Shown: positions 44,516 to 54,436 of the stretch, piece after piece | Layout of the letters: each line of letters begins with the position of its first letter | Position numbering within the stretch: the stretch's first letter is position 1 | The notes under the pieces: generated by a model | What the model saw: the letters and a program-made list of their open reading frames with translations, nothing else | What the model was told of the DNA's origin: nothing | Database searches by the model: none | NCBI GenBank assembly: GCA_019187085.1 | Contig: JABARS010000011.1 | Location: 60,144 to 124,143 of the forward strand | Origin: Pseudorhodoplanes sp. | GTDB taxonomy: Bacteria > Pseudomonadota > Alphaproteobacteria > Rhizobiales > Xanthobacteraceae | Direction: 5' to 3' | Length of the DNA: 64,000 nucleotides | Translations under genes and position numbers: made by a program

Positions 44516-45667
44516 ATGAATTCGCTCGATCAATTCGCCCGCGACAAGCTTTCCGCCCGCGAGGCCGACAACCTGCGGCGTCATGTTGTCGAAACCGCTC
44601 CGCTCGACGGCATCAGCCTCGTGCGCAACGGGCGACGCCTGCTAGCCTTCTGCACGAACGACTATCTCAACCTGTCGCAGCATCCGGCGGTGAAAGCCGC
44701 GGCCGCGGCCGCCGTCCATCAATATGGGGCGGGCGCGGGCGCCTCGCGCCTGATCACCGGCAGCCATCCGCTCTATGCCGAGTTGGAGCGGCGGCTGGCG
44801 CGGCTGAAGGGGACGCAGGCCGCATGCGTTTTCGGCTCCGGCTATCTCGCCAATACCGGGATTCTCCCGGCGCTGGCGGACGCCGAAGACCTCATCGTCT
44901 GCGACGAGCTGTCCCATTCCTGCATCCGCACTGGCGCAAGCCTCAGCCGCGCCAGGGTCATGCTGTTCCGCCACAACGATGTGGATCACGCCGCGCAGCT
45001 TCTGGCCGGGAATCGCGCGCGGCATCCGCGCGCGATCGTCGCGACCGAAGGCGTGTTCTCGATGGACGGCGATCTCGCTCCGCTTGCCGAACTGTCGGAG
45101 CTTGCGCAGCGCCACGACGCATGGCTTCTCACCGACGACGCCCACGGCATCGGCGTGGTCGGCAACGGCCGCGGCAGCGCCTTCGCCGGCAACCGCGCGG
45201 TCGACGTCCCCTTGCAGATGGGAACGCTCTCGAAGGCGATCGGCGGCTATGGCGGTTATCTGTGCGCGAGCGAGCCGGTGATCGCGCTCATGCACAATCG
45301 GGCGCGCACCTTCATCTACACGACCGGCCTGCCGCCCTCGGTGGTGGCCACCGCCATCGCCGCGCTCGACATCATCGAGAACGAGCCCGATTACGCCGCC
45401 CTGCCGCTGCGCAAGGCGCGCCTGTTCACGCGCCTGACCAACCTGCCCGACGCGGAAAGCGCTATCGTGCCGGTGATGATCGGAGACACCGACCGCACGC
45501 TCGCCGCCTCGCGCCTGCTCGAGCAGGAAGGCTTCCTCGTGATCGCGATCCGCCCGCCGACGGTGCCTGCCGGCACGGCGCGGCTGCGCTTCACCTTCTC
45601 GGCCGCGCACGCGGACGCCGACATCGAGCGCCTTGCCACGATCGTGCGCGAGCGCATCATGCACTGA
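44516..45667 (+). CDS. bioF: 8-amino-7-oxononanoate synthase (BioF)
   Basis: 383-residue PLP enzyme of the alpha-oxoamine synthase family. Key features: FCTNDYLNLSQHP, GAGASRLITGSHPLYAELE, FGSGYLANTGI, DELSHSCIRTG, LTDDAHGIGVVG with the PLP-pyridine Asp, and Lys240 in GTLSKAIGGYGGY as the Schiff-base residue. It condenses pimeloyl thioester with alanine, the first ring-forming step of biotin synthesis. First gene of a plus-strand pair with bioD (4-bp gap), facing bioB-bioA. Confidence 0.94.
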   Translation: MNSLDQFARDKLSAREADNLRRHVVETAPLDGISLVRNGRRLLAFCTNDYLNLSQHPAVKAAAAAAVHQYGAGAGASRLITGSHPLYAELERRLARLKGTQAACVFGSGYLANTGILPALADAEDLIVCDELSHSCIRTGASLSRARVMLFRHNDVDHAAQLLAGNRARHPRAIVATEGVFSMDGDLAPLAELSELAQRHDAWLLTDDAHGIGVVGNGRGSAFAGNRAVDVPLQMGTLSKAIGGYGGYLCASEPVIALMHNRARTFIYTTGLPPSVVATAIAALDIIENEPDYAALPLRKARLFTRLTNLPDAESAIVPVMIGDTDRTLAASRLLEQEGFLVIAIRPPTVPAGTARLRFTFSAAHADADIERLATIVRERIMH

Positions 45668-45671
45668 CGCC

Positions 45672-46352
45672 ATGCCCGCGTTCTTCATCACCGCGACCGG
45701 CACCGACGCGGGCAAGACCTTCCTGACCACGGCCCTCATCCGCCATCTGCGGGAAAAGGGGCGCAGCGTTGCCGCGTTCAAGCCGGTGGCGAGCGGCTTC
45801 GATTCCGCTGCGATCGCCACAGGCGATACCGGGCGTCTGCTCGCGGCCATGCAGCGTCCGCTCTCGGACGATGCCTGCGAAACCGTTTCGCCCTGGCGGT
45901 TCGCCGCGCCTTTGTCGCCCGACATGGCCGCGGCACGCGAGAACCGCGCGATCGATTTTTCCGCGCTTGTCGCCTTCTCGCGCAAGGCCGCGACCGCCGC
46001 CGACATCGTGTTCATCGAGGGCGTCGGCGGCGTGATGGTGCCGCTCGACGCCACGCATACGGTGCTCGACTGGATCGCGGCCCTTGCGATGCCGGGCGTA
46101 CTCGTCGCCGGCACCTATCTCGGGGCCATCAGCCATACGCTGACCGCGCTCGACGCTCTTACGCACAAAGGCTGCCCGGTGCAGGCGATCGTCCTCAACG
46201 AGACCCGCAACAGCAGCGTCGATGCCGCACAGACGCGCGCGACGATTACGCGCTTTGCGCGCGGCGTTCCGGTCTGCCCGCTTCCCTGGTGCCCGGATGA
46301 TGGCACCGCCGCCCGCTTCATCGCTCCGATCGCGGCCGCGCTCGGGCTTTAG
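45672..46352 (+). CDS. bioD: dethiobiotin synthetase (BioD)
   Basis: 226 residues. P-loop GTDAGKT at 10-16, followed by FKPVASGF (Lys for ATP/carbamate chemistry) and IEGVGGVMVPL. It closes the ureido ring: 7,8-diaminononanoate plus CO2 plus ATP gives dethiobiotin. ATG 45672 lies four bases after the bioF stop. Its stop overlaps the convergent bioA stop by 4 bp (46349-46352). Confidence 0.93.
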   Translation: MPAFFITATGTDAGKTFLTTALIRHLREKGRSVAAFKPVASGFDSAAIATGDTGRLLAAMQRPLSDDACETVSPWRFAAPLSPDMAAARENRAIDFSALVAFSRKAATAADIVFIEGVGGVMVPLDATHTVLDWIAALAMPGVLVAGTYLGAISHTLTALDALTHKGCPVQAIVLNETRNSSVDAAQTRATITRFARGVPVCPLPWCPDDGTAARFIAPIAAALGL

Positions 46353-47632
46353 CGTCGCTCGCGCAGCACGTCGACAACCGCTCCGGTCAGGCGCGCGAGA
46401 TCGTCCTCGCCGATAGTGAGGGCCGGCGCAAGATAGACCGCGCGGCCGAACGGACGCACGAACACGCCCGCCTCGACAAAGCGCCGGCGCAGCGCATTCA
46501 GGTTGGGCGCGACGTCAAGCTCGACCACGCCGATGGCGCCCCGCGCCCGCACGTCGCGCACGCCCGGCAGATCACGGCAGGGCGCGAGCCCCTGCGCCAT
46601 CAGCGCCTCCAGCCGCGCGGCCTGCGCGACGCGCGGCTCGCGCGCGAACAGATCGAGCGAGGCGTTGGCGGCCGCACAGGCGAGCGCGTTCGCCATGTAG
46701 GTCGGACCGTGCATCAGCGCATGCATCGGATCGTCCGACCAGAAGGCATCGAAGACCCTGCGGCGGGCGACGGTGGCCGCAAGCGGCAGCGTGCCGCCGG
46801 TCAGCGCCTTGGACAGCGTGACGATATCCGGCACGATACCGGCGCGCTCGCAGGCGAACAGAGTGCCGGTACGCCCGAAGCCGGTGAAAATCTCGTCGAA
46901 GATCAGAAGGAGGTCGAACCGGTCGGCGGCCGCGCACAGGCGGCGCAGAACGTCGGCCTCGTGAAACAGCATGCCGCCCGCGCCCTGCACGAGCGGCTCG
47001 ACGACGATGCCGGCAATCTCGTCGGCGTGGCGCTCCAGAACGCGCGCGAACGCTTCCTCGCCCTGCGCATCGCGCGGCAGCGGCACGCACAGGTGTTCGG
47101 GCAGGAGGCCCTTGAACATGTCGTGCATGCCGACATCGGGATCGGACACCGCCATGGTGCCGAGCGTGTCGCCGTGATAGCCGCCCTCGAAACACACGAA
47201 ACGCCGCCGCCGGCGCTGGCCGCGATTGAGCCAGTATTGCGTCGCCATCTTCAGCGCCACCTCGACGGCGACCGAGCCCGAATCGGTGAAGAACACCCGT
47301 TCGAGATCGCCCGGCAGCAATACCGCGAGCCGCTGCGCCAGCCGCAAGGGCTGCTCGTGCACGAGCCCGCCGAACATGACGTGCGGCATCGCCTCGAGCT
47401 GGCTCTGCACCGCCTGGCGGATATGGGGATGGTTGTAGCCGTGGCAGGCGGTCCACCACGAGGCGATGCCGTCGACGAGTTCGCTTCCATTGGCGAGCAT
47501 GATGCGCGTGCCGTGCGTGCGCACGACCGGCAGCGGCGGCAGCGCCGTCTTCATCTGCGCATAAGGCAGCCAGATGTGCGGCAGGCCGGCGGCGTACCAG
47601 TCGGGCGGCGCCGGCACGGGCTTCCCCGTCAC
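46349..47632 (-). CDS. bioA: adenosylmethionine-8-amino-7-oxononanoate aminotransferase (BioA)
   Basis: 427 residues, class III PLP aminotransferase. Family motifs: [18 protein letters not shown] at the N-terminus, [50 protein letters not shown], and Lys275 in LSKALTGG for PLP. It uses S-adenosylmethionine as amino donor. Start is the GTG at 47632, which overlaps the bioB stop (GTGA), so bioB and bioA are translationally coupled. A longer frame further upstream is only bioB read in another phase. Confidence 0.93.
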   Translation of the reverse strand: MTGKPVPAPPDWYAAGLPHIWLPYAQMKTALPPLPVVRTHGTRIMLANGSELVDGIASWWTACHGYNHPHIRQAVQSQLEAMPHVMFGGLVHEQPLRLAQRLAVLLPGDLERVFFTDSGSVAVEVALKMATQYWLNRGQRRRRRFVCFEGGYHGDTLGTMAVSDPDVGMHDMFKGLLPEHLCVPLPRDAQGEEAFARVLERHADEIAGIVVEPLVQGAGGMLFHEADVLRRLCAAADRFDLLLIFDEIFTGFGRTGTLFACERAGIVPDIVTLSKALTGGTLPLAATVARRRVFDAFWSDDPMHALMHGPTYMANALACAAANASLDLFAREPRVAQAARLEALMAQGLAPCRDLPGVRDVRARGAIGVVELDVAPNLNALRRRFVEAGVFVRPFGRAVYLAPALTIGEDDLARLTGAVVDVLRERR

Positions 47633-48624
47633 TCCATCGACCGCAGACCGAGGCGCTCCATCAATTGCAGGTCGCGGTCGGCGGCGGGGTTGGGCGTGGT
47701 CAGAAGCTTCGGCCCGTAGAAGATCGAGTTGGCACCGGCAAGGAAGCACAAGGCCTGCATCTCGTCGCTCATCTCCTCGCGCCCGGCGGAGAGCCGCACG
47801 AGCGAGCGCGGCATGGCGATGCGCGCGGCCGCGACGGTGCGCACGAAATCGAACGGATCGAGCGTGCCGGCACCCGCCAGCGGCGTGCCCTCGACCTGCA
47901 CCAGCATGTTGATCGGCACGCTTTCGGGATGCACCGGCAGGCTCGCCAACGTCGCGATCATACCGATGCGGTCGTCGGCGCTCTCGCCCATGCCGACGAT
48001 GCCGCCGCAGCAGACATGGATGCCGGCGTCGCGCACGTTCGCGAGCGTGTCGAGGCGGTCCTGGTAGGTGCGGGTCGTGATGATGTTGCCGTAGAATTCC
48101 GGCGAGGTGTCGAGATTGTGGTTGTAGTAATCGAGGCCGGCCTGCTTGAGCCGCTGCGCCTGCGCACGGTCGAGCATGCCGAGCGTGACGCAGGTCTCGA
48201 GGCCGAGCGCGCGCACGCCCTCAATCATGGCGCAGACCTTGTCGAGGTCGCGGTCCTTCGGCTCGCGCCAGGCCGCGCCCATGCAGAAGCGGCTTGCGCC
48301 CGCGGCCTTGGCGGCGCGCGCCTCCGTAAGCACCGCTTCGACGTTCATGAGCTTCTCGGCCTTCACGCCGGTGTTGTATTTCGCGCTCTGCGGGCAATAG
48401 GCGCAGTCCTCGGGGCAGCCGCCGGTCTTGATCGACAACAGCGTCGAGACCTGCACCTCGCAAGGGTCGAAGAAGGCGCGATGCACGGTCTGCGCCCGGT
48501 AGAGCAAATCGGGGAACGGCAGAGCGAACAGCGAGGCGACCTCCGCCCGCGTCCAGTCGTGACGCACGGCGCCCGGCAGCATCCCGCTCGAAAAGCGGCT
48601 ATTCTCGGCTGTTTCCACGGTCAT
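47629..48624 (-). CDS. bioB: biotin synthase (BioB)
   Basis: 331-residue radical-SAM enzyme. The [4Fe-4S] cysteines are C70, C74 and C77 in [11 protein letters not shown]; the second cluster region includes [30 protein letters not shown] and GGIVGMGES, all diagnostic. It inserts sulfur into dethiobiotin. ATG 48624. It heads the bioB-bioA unit; a perfect palindrome lies 31-47 bp upstream of its start. Confidence 0.95.
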   Translation of the reverse strand: MTVETAENSRFSSGMLPGAVRHDWTRAEVASLFALPFPDLLYRAQTVHRAFFDPCEVQVSTLLSIKTGGCPEDCAYCPQSAKYNTGVKAEKLMNVEAVLTEARAAKAAGASRFCMGAAWREPKDRDLDKVCAMIEGVRALGLETCVTLGMLDRAQAQRLKQAGLDYYNHNLDTSPEFYGNIITTRTYQDRLDTLANVRDAGIHVCCGGIVGMGESADDRIGMIATLASLPVHPESVPINMLVQVEGTPLAGAGTLDPFDFVRTVAAARIAMPRSLVRLSAGREEMSDEMQALCFLAGANSIFYGPKLLTTPNPAADRDLQLMERLGLRSME

Positions 48625-48654
48625 CGACGGTCCCTTTCGGCCTTGCCGCCCGTT

Positions 48655-48671
48655 TCATGTCATAGACATGA
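48655..48671. promoter_or_regulatory. perfect palindrome in the bioB promoter region
   Basis: TCATGTCATAGACATGA: arms TCATGTC/GACATGA with a three-base centre. On the minus strand it contains TGTCTATGA, similar to the bioF site. Position fits an operator near the bioB transcription start. It is also upstream of the divergent Kelch gene. Confidence 0.5.
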
Positions 48672-48757
48672 TTGCAAGCCAAGGTCCAGGAGCAGAGACC
48701 GAGGAATACGGGCCGCTTCATGCGGTTGACGAGGGTACGACCGCAAGGAGCCACAGC

Positions 48758-49828
48758 ATGATTTCCCGCCGCAGCCTGCTCGCCGCACTCGGAACCGCCG
48801 CCGCGGGCCTTCCGGCATTCGCCCAGCATGCCGGTCACGACCCGGTCTATTCCCACCTGAGCGACCCGAACGTCAAAACCGCGCCGACCGACACCATGAA
48901 GGCGCAGCATGTCTTCGATTCGCCGGCGCCGAAGGCGGCCAACCAGGGCCGCTGGGTGACGCGCGCGCCGCTGCCGCTCCCGCGCAGCGAGATGGCCTGG
49001 GCCACCACCCTCAACGGCCGCATGCATATGGTCGGCGGCTATGGCGCCCAGCGCGTCGACCGGCCCTATCACCATGTCTACGACCCCGCGGCCGACAAGT
49101 GGCTCGACGCGCCGCAATTGCCGCGCGGGGCGAACCATGTCGGCGTCTGTGTGGTCGGCGGCAAGCTCCATGCCATCGGCGGCTTCGTCGAGCAGAACCG
49201 CAAGCCCGACACCAATTGCTACGTGCTCGACGGCGAAGCCTGGCGGGCGATCGCGCCGTTGCCGCGTCCGTGCGGGGCCATCGCCTGCGTGGAGCGCGCC
49301 GGTTTGCTGCACGCGATCGGCGGGGCGGTCGGCGACACGTTCCCGACCAAGCGCTCGGTCGACTGGCATCTCGTCTACGATCCGCGCATCGACCAATGGT
49401 CCACCCGCGCGCCGATGCCGACCGGGCGCGACCATACCGGCACGCTGACGGTGAACGGGCTCATTCACGTCATCGGCGGCCGCGTCGATTCCTTCCACAC
49501 CAATTCCAACCTGCATCACGTCTATGACGGCCGCGAGGACAAGTGGATTCCGCGCGCGCCGCTGCCGACCGCGCGCTCGGGCCACGGCGCCGTGCTCTAT
49601 CGCGGCAAGATTTTCGTCATGGGCGGCGAAGGCACGAACCGCGTCTATGGCCAGAACGAGGCCTACGACCCGGTCGCCGATTCCTGGGAAAGCCACGCGC
49701 CGATGATGACGCCGCGGCACGGGCTCGGCGCGGTGGCGATCGGCGACTTCATCCATGTCGCCGGCGGCGGCCCGATCATGGGCGGCTCGATCCAGAGCGC
49801 GGTGCACGAGGCCTTCACGCTCGGATGA
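48758..49828 (+). CDS. Kelch-repeat protein with twin-arginine signal
   Basis: 356 residues. N-terminal MISRRSLLAALGTAAAGLPAFAQ is a twin-arginine (SRRSLL) signal with an AFA-Q cleavage site, then a His-containing linker (HAGHDPVYSHLSD). The rest is a six-bladed Kelch propeller; blade motifs include MHMVGGYG, LHAIGGFVE, LHAIGGAVG, IHVIGGRVD, IFVMGGEG and IHVAGGGP, each followed by a YDP...W segment. Tat export suggests folding or cofactor loading before transport. Function unknown; galactose-oxidase-like Cu ligands are not evident. ATG 48758 follows AAGGAG. Confidence 0.85.
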   Translation: MISRRSLLAALGTAAAGLPAFAQHAGHDPVYSHLSDPNVKTAPTDTMKAQHVFDSPAPKAANQGRWVTRAPLPLPRSEMAWATTLNGRMHMVGGYGAQRVDRPYHHVYDPAADKWLDAPQLPRGANHVGVCVVGGKLHAIGGFVEQNRKPDTNCYVLDGEAWRAIAPLPRPCGAIACVERAGLLHAIGGAVGDTFPTKRSVDWHLVYDPRIDQWSTRAPMPTGRDHTGTLTVNGLIHVIGGRVDSFHTNSNLHHVYDGREDKWIPRAPLPTARSGHGAVLYRGKIFVMGGEGTNRVYGQNEAYDPVADSWESHAPMMTPRHGLGAVAIGDFIHVAGGGPIMGGSIQSAVHEAFTLG

Positions 49829-50009
49829 TGCGCAGGAGCCGCGACGCCCGCCGCGCGGGCGCCGGCATAATCGCGCCACACCGTCTCCCGGCGATCGCCA
49901 CGCAACCATCAACCAATGATCAAGCATACGGCGCAAATGCGCCGGAACGCATCCGCGCGCGCCGCGTTCAACCCACTCGGCTGGCGGGGTTTCGGAACAG
50001 GAGCACGAT

Positions 50010-50405
50010 ATGCGTAAAACCTTACTTGCATTGCCGCTCGCCGCAGCAATGACTCTCCCGGGCGCGGCCTTTGCGCAATCGTTGGACCGCGAGCCGGTCA
50101 TGCACCCGGCCGTTCCGCTCGTCGGCGCGGCCGTCGGCACGGCGGTCGGCGTCGGGCTTTACGAAGGCTGGTATGGCAGCGGCGCGTTTGCGTCCTCGCT
50201 TCCGGCATCGGCCGGCGGGGCGGCGACGACCGGACTCGTCGCAGGCATCGGCACGATTGCGCTGATCGATGCGGCGACCCAGCCGTGCAAGGGATTCCGC
50301 GCGCTGTTCAGCCCGTTCATCGCCGGCCCCTCGGGCTGCGTGAACGGCCAGTATGTCGGCTATCGCGCCGCCGAGCGCAACGATCCGCGCGTCTACCGGC
50401 GCTGA
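50010..50405 (+). CDS. small secreted protein, unknown function
   Basis: 131 residues, Sec signal MRKTLLALPLAAAMTLPGAAFA-Q. The mature part has a Gly/Ala-rich segment (PAVPLVGAAVGTAVGVGLYEGWYG ... GGAATTGLVAGIGTIALIDAA) that could insert in a membrane, then two cysteines (TQPCKGF and SGCVNG) that may form a disulfide, and a polar tail. ATG 50010 follows ACAGGAG. No family recognised; codon use is like its neighbours. Confidence 0.7.
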   Translation: MRKTLLALPLAAAMTLPGAAFAQSLDREPVMHPAVPLVGAAVGTAVGVGLYEGWYGSGAFASSLPASAGGAATTGLVAGIGTIALIDAATQPCKGFRALFSPFIAGPSGCVNGQYVGYRAAERNDPRVYRR

Positions 50406-50596
50406 CTGCGGCCGCCCAACTTGACCGCAGCTCGAGATTTAGCCGCGGTCTGAAGTGGAAGCGGGACGGACCTTCCTTCGAAGCGTCGTCCCGTTTCCGC
50501 ATTTGCCGAGCGGCAGGAATTGTCTGTTCCGCGACGCGAATGGCGTTGCCGGCGCGACCCTGCCGCGCAGAACGGCCGTCGAAGATTCAATGACGT

Positions 50597-50667
50597 CGAG
50601 CACTTGTTACGCCGAGCACTTGCACGTGCCTCGAGTGCTTGCACGTGCTCAAGTACTTGCACGCCGC
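50597..50667. repeat. four tandem 16-18-bp units with CTTGCACGTG core
   Basis: Units: CGAGCACTTGTTACGC, CGAGCACTTGCACGTGCC, CGAGTGCTTGCACGTGCT, CAAGTACTTGCACGCCGC. Units share a CTTG core and three share CTTGCACG. The period is 16-19 bases, about 1.7 helical turns. No spacer structure of a CRISPR array. Confidence 0.75.
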
Positions 50668-50806
50668 ATCATCGCATCTTCGGGTATCGGCCGAGCCGAA
50701 AGCCGGCGCTTCCGGAACCGTAGTGTTGCGGATTTTTAGGGCCCGGCAGCGGTTCGTGATCCGGGTTACTTTCCAGGAATTCCTTCCATCATTCAGAAAA
50801 ACACCG

Positions 50807-50822
50807 CAAACACGAATGTTTG
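50807..50822. promoter_or_regulatory. inverted repeat upstream of the LysR gene
   Basis: CAAACA-CGAA-TGTTTG, perfect 6-bp arms, ending 60 bases before the LysR start. The location suits an autoregulatory or promoter operator. Confidence 0.4.
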
Positions 50823-50882
50823 ATTGAATTTTCCTATCGGTGATGCCACATTGGGCAAGAAATCCAATCGGGCGCTATCTCC

Positions 50883-51776
50883 TTGATCGACAAACTCGAT
50901 TTCCTGCTCGCCTTGGCCCGGGAACGCCATTTCGGACGGGCGGCGGAGACCTGCGGGGTCACCCAGCCGACCCTGTCGGCGGGCATCAAGCAACTTGAGG
51001 AAACCCTCGGCGTCCTGCTGGTCAATCGCGGCTCGCGCTTCCGCAGTTTCACGCCGGAAGGCGAACGCGTGCTCGACTGGGCGCGCCGCATCGTCGGCGA
51101 CGTCCGGGCGCTGCGCGAAGACATCAATGCGCTGCGGCACGGCCTCACCGGCCGGCTGCGCATCGCCGCCATCCCGACCGCGCTCGCCATGGTGGCGAGC
51201 CTGACGACGCCGTTCCGCGCGCGCCATCCCAACGTGCAATTCACCCTCCTGTCGCGCACCTCGATCGAGGTGCTCAACGCCCTCGACAATCTGGAGATCG
51301 ATGCCGGCATCACCTACCTCGACAACGAGCCGCTCGGGCGCGTCAACGCAATCCCGCTCTACCGCGAGCGCTACCGGCTCCTGACCTCGACCGGCTCCCC
51401 GCTCGGCGACCGCACGACCGTGACCTGGCCGGAAGTGGCGCAGGTGCCGCTCTGCCTGCTGACGCCCGACATGCAGAACCGCCGCATCATCAACCGCCTG
51501 CTTAATCGCACCGGCGCGGAAATACGGCCGATGCTGGAATCGAATTCGATGATCGTGCTGTTCTCGCACGTACGCACGGGCAAATGGGCGAGCGTGATGC
51601 CGGCCAAGCTTGCCGAGACGCTCGGCCTTACCCAGACCCTGCGCGCCATCCCGATCGTCGATCCGGACGAGGTGCATACGGTTGGCCTCGTGGTTCCTCA
51701 GCGCGAGCCGATGACGCCGCTGACCGCGGCGCTCGTGGCGGAAGCCCAGCGGCTGGCGCCGACGCTCGCGGACTGA
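50883..51776 (+). CDS. LysR-family transcriptional regulator
   Basis: 297 residues from a TTG start at 50883 (MIDKLDFLLALARERHFGRAAETCGVTQPTLSAGIKQLEETLGV). The winged HTH is at residues ~5-62; the effector domain follows from GRLRIAAIPTALAMVASL. The N-terminus closely resembles regulators next to NAD-dependent formate dehydrogenase genes as I know them. No formate dehydrogenase is in the window, but the convergent oxalate/C1 block produces formate, so a formate-linked role is plausible (inference). It converges with the GST gene (31 bp between stops). Confidence 0.88.
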   Translation: MIDKLDFLLALARERHFGRAAETCGVTQPTLSAGIKQLEETLGVLLVNRGSRFRSFTPEGERVLDWARRIVGDVRALREDINALRHGLTGRLRIAAIPTALAMVASLTTPFRARHPNVQFTLLSRTSIEVLNALDNLEIDAGITYLDNEPLGRVNAIPLYRERYRLLTSTGSPLGDRTTVTWPEVAQVPLCLLTPDMQNRRIINRLLNRTGAEIRPMLESNSMIVLFSHVRTGKWASVMPAKLAETLGLTQTLRAIPIVDPDEVHTVGLVVPQREPMTPLTAALVAEAQRLAPTLAD

Positions 51777-51807
51777 GCCGGCGCTCGCGCCGCGCGACAC
51801 GGTCCTG

Positions 51808-52497
51808 TCAGACGACCTTCACGTCGACATGACGGAACATGTTGCGGCGCGCATCTTCGTCCATCTCGGTCTTGAAGGCGTGACGGTCCTTGATCGCGAT
51901 TGCGCGTTGCGCCGCCGGCCGCGCGCTCACCTCGTCGACGAGCCGCTTAAGGTGCGGGTATTTCGTCCAGTGTTCTTCGCCGACGACATTCGGCAACAGG
52001 CGCGCCCAGCCCCACACGTCCATGTCCACGATCGTGTAGATGTGGCCGAGCATGTATTTCATCCGGCCGAGCCGCTCGTTGAGGATGCCGTAATGACGAT
52101 GCGCCTCGAAGGCGTAGCGGTTGATGACATAGGGCAGCTTCTCCGGCGCATAGAGCCGGAAATGCACGGACTGCCCCGAATACGGCCCGAGCCCGGTGGC
52201 GACGAACATCAGCCATGACAGCAATTCGCCGCGCACCTTCGGCGTGTTCCCGGCCGGCAGGAACTTGCCGGTCTTCTCGGCGAGATAGAGCAGGATGGCG
52301 TTGGAATCGAACACCACCGCCTCACCGTCGACGATCGCCGGCACTTTCGCGTTCGGATTGACGGCGAGGTAGTCCGGCTTGTGCTGGTCGCCCTTGCGGG
52401 TGTCGACCGGAATCGCCTCGTAGGGCAGACCGGCCTCCTCGAGAAATAGCGCCACCTTCATCGGATTGGGCGCAGTGCTGTAATAGAGCTTGAGCAT
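51808..52497 (-). CDS. glutathione S-transferase family protein
   Basis: 229 residues. N-terminal thioredoxin-like domain (MLKLYYSTAPNPMKVALFLEEAGLPYEAIPVD, NPNAKVPAIVDGEAVVFDSNAILLYLAEKTG) and an all-helical C-terminal domain (YAFEAHRHYGILNERLGRMKYMLGHIYTIVDMDVWGWARLLP). YfcG/Ure2-like group. It is the last gene of the colinear oxalate/C1 block, 135 bp after the formate-THF ligase. A glutathione link to formyl or formaldehyde metabolism is possible, but the substrate is unknown. Confidence 0.88.
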   Translation of the reverse strand: MLKLYYSTAPNPMKVALFLEEAGLPYEAIPVDTRKGDQHKPDYLAVNPNAKVPAIVDGEAVVFDSNAILLYLAEKTGKFLPAGNTPKVRGELLSWLMFVATGLGPYSGQSVHFRLYAPEKLPYVINRYAFEAHRHYGILNERLGRMKYMLGHIYTIVDMDVWGWARLLPNVVGEEHWTKYPHLKRLVDEVSARPAAQRAIAIKDRHAFKTEMDEDARRNMFRHVDVKVV

Positions 52498-52632
52498 GAT
52501 GTTGTCCTTCCGCGGTCGCGCCCGTGCGTGCAGGCCGTCGCCCCCGCGCAAGCGGGGACCACGGGCCTGTCGATCCCTGAGACGATGCCGCCGGTCCCGG
52601 CTCTTACTTTACTCGACCGGGGCGACGCAAAA

Positions 52633-54327
52633 TCAGAACAGTCCGACGATCCTGCCGTCCCTGACGTCGATGGTATCGGCCGACGGCGTCCTGGGCAGGC
52701 CCGGCATGGTCATGATCTCACCGCAGATCGCCACGATGAACTCCGCGCCCGCCGACAGCCGCACCTCGCGCACCGGAATGCTGAAGCCGGTGGGCGCGCC
52801 CTTGGCGTCCGGATTGGTCGAGAACGAATACTGCGTCTTGGCGATGCAGACCGGCAGCTTGCCGAAGCCCATCTCTTCCCACGCCTTGAGCTGATCCTTC
52901 ACCGACTTGTCGGCGGTGGCATCGTTGGCGCGATAGATTTCCTTGGCGATCGTGCGCACCTTGTCGAACAGCGGCATGTCGTCGGGATAGAGCAGCTTGA
53001 GGCTGGCCTTGCCCTCGTCGATGAGCTTGACCACCGCGCGCGCGACATCGGCCGCACCCTCCCCGCCCATGGCCCAGTGATCGGCCATCAGCGCCTCGAC
53101 GCCGAGCGCCTTGCACCTCTCCTTCACCAGCCTGATCTCCGCATCGGTATCGGCGGAGAAGCGGTTGATCGAGACCACCGCCGGCAGGCCGAACTTCTTC
53201 ACGTTCTCGATATGGCGCTGCAGGTTGGCCATGCCGGCTTCGAGCGCCTTCAGGTCTTCCTTCTTCAGGTCGTCTTTCCTGACGCCGCCATGCATCTTGA
53301 GCGCGCGGATGGTGGCGACGATGACCACACAGTCGGGCTTCAGACCGGCCTTGCGGCACTTGATGTCGAGGAATTTCTCGGCGCCGAGATCGGCGCCGAA
53401 GCCGGCTTCGGTCACGACATAGTCGGCGAGCTTGAGCGCGGCCGTCGTCGCCGACACCGAGTTGCAGCCGTGCGCAATGTTGGCGAACGGCCCGCCATGG
53501 ATGAAGGCGGGCGTGCCCTCCAGCGTCTGCACCATGTTTGGAGCGATCGCGTCCTTGAGCAGAGCCGTCATCGCGCCGTGCGCATTGAGCTCGCGGGCGC
53601 GCACCGGCTTGCGGTCGCGGGTGTAGCCGACGATGATGTTGCCCAGACGCTCCTTGAGGTCGTCGAGGTCGCGCGCCAGGCAGAAGATCGCCATCACCTC
53701 GGAGGCGACCGTGATGTCGAACCCGGCCTCGCGCGGATAGCCGTTGGCAACGCCGCCGAGCGAGCAGACGATCTCGCGCAGCGCGCGGTCGTTCATATCC
53801 ATGACGCGCCGCCAGGTCACGCGCCGGCTGTCGATGCCGAGCGCATTGCCCCAATAGATGTGATTGTCGATCAGCGCGGCGAGCAGGTTGTGCGCCGAGG
53901 TGATGGCATGGAAGTCGCCAGTGAAATGCAGGTTGATGTCTTCCATCGGCACGACCTGCGCATAGCCGCCGCCGGCGGCGCCGCCCTTGACGCCGAAGCA
54001 GGGGCCGAGCGAAGGCTCGCGCAGCGCACACATCGCCTTCTTGCCGATATGGTTCAGCGCGTCGGTCAGGCCGACCGTCGTCGTGGTCTTGCCTTCGCCC
54101 GCCGGCGTCGGCGAGATCGCGGTGACGAGAATAAGCTTGCCGTCCTTCCTGTCCTTCAGCGACTTGATGTAGTCCATCGAGACCTTGGCCTTGTGGTGAC
54201 CGTAGGGCTCGAGATTCTTCGCATCGATGCCGAGGCGTTCTTTCGCGACGTCGACGATCGGCCGCATCTTCGCGGCCTGGGCGATCTCAATATCGGATTT
54301 CGGATTCTGGTGCTGCGAGGCGGGCAT
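52633..54327 (-). CDS. fhs: formate-tetrahydrofolate ligase
   Basis: 564 residues. ATP-binding [16 protein letters not shown] around residues 73-86, [44 protein letters not shown]-like [30 protein letters not shown], and [15 protein letters not shown] at the C-terminus: all diagnostic. It joins formate and tetrahydrofolate with ATP to 10-formyl-THF. ATG 54327 is the family start ([11 protein letters not shown]). It lies downstream of frc and oxc, whose pathway releases formate, so it would capture that formate for C1 assimilation. Confidence 0.96.
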   Translation of the reverse strand: MPASQHQNPKSDIEIAQAAKMRPIVDVAKERLGIDAKNLEPYGHHKAKVSMDYIKSLKDRKDGKLILVTAISPTPAGEGKTTTTVGLTDALNHIGKKAMCALREPSLGPCFGVKGGAAGGGYAQVVPMEDINLHFTGDFHAITSAHNLLAALIDNHIYWGNALGIDSRRVTWRRVMDMNDRALREIVCSLGGVANGYPREAGFDITVASEVMAIFCLARDLDDLKERLGNIIVGYTRDRKPVRARELNAHGAMTALLKDAIAPNMVQTLEGTPAFIHGGPFANIAHGCNSVSATTAALKLADYVVTEAGFGADLGAEKFLDIKCRKAGLKPDCVVIVATIRALKMHGGVRKDDLKKEDLKALEAGMANLQRHIENVKKFGLPAVVSINRFSADTDAEIRLVKERCKALGVEALMADHWAMGGEGAADVARAVVKLIDEGKASLKLLYPDDMPLFDKVRTIAKEIYRANDATADKSVKDQLKAWEEMGFGKLPVCIAKTQYSFSTNPDAKGAPTGFSIPVREVRLSAGAEFIVAICGEIMTMPGLPRTPSADTIDVRDGRIVGLF

Positions 54328-54436
54328 GGGGCTGGTCCGTATCTGGGTGAAACAAAGTCGGTCGACATCCTCGTTCGTCGTGCGCGGGATGCGGCCCACG
54401 CATCCCGCTCAGGTGGGCAACATGCCCCTAAGCGGG

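Larger units (their letters stand above)
50406..50882. other. 477-bp gene-free region before the LysR gene
   Basis: No supported ORF. It holds a four-unit tandem repeat (50597-50667) and an inverted repeat (50807-50822), both listed separately. The remainder shows no recognisable feature. Confidence 0.5.

Noticed and set aside
49846..49862. GC hairpin after the Kelch gene as a terminator
   Set aside because: CGCCCGC/GCGGGCG has a short stem with no U-run; the region is simply GC-rich.
50597..50667. Possible CRISPR array
   Set aside because: Units are 16-18 bp, directly adjacent, without spacers, and no cas gene is present.
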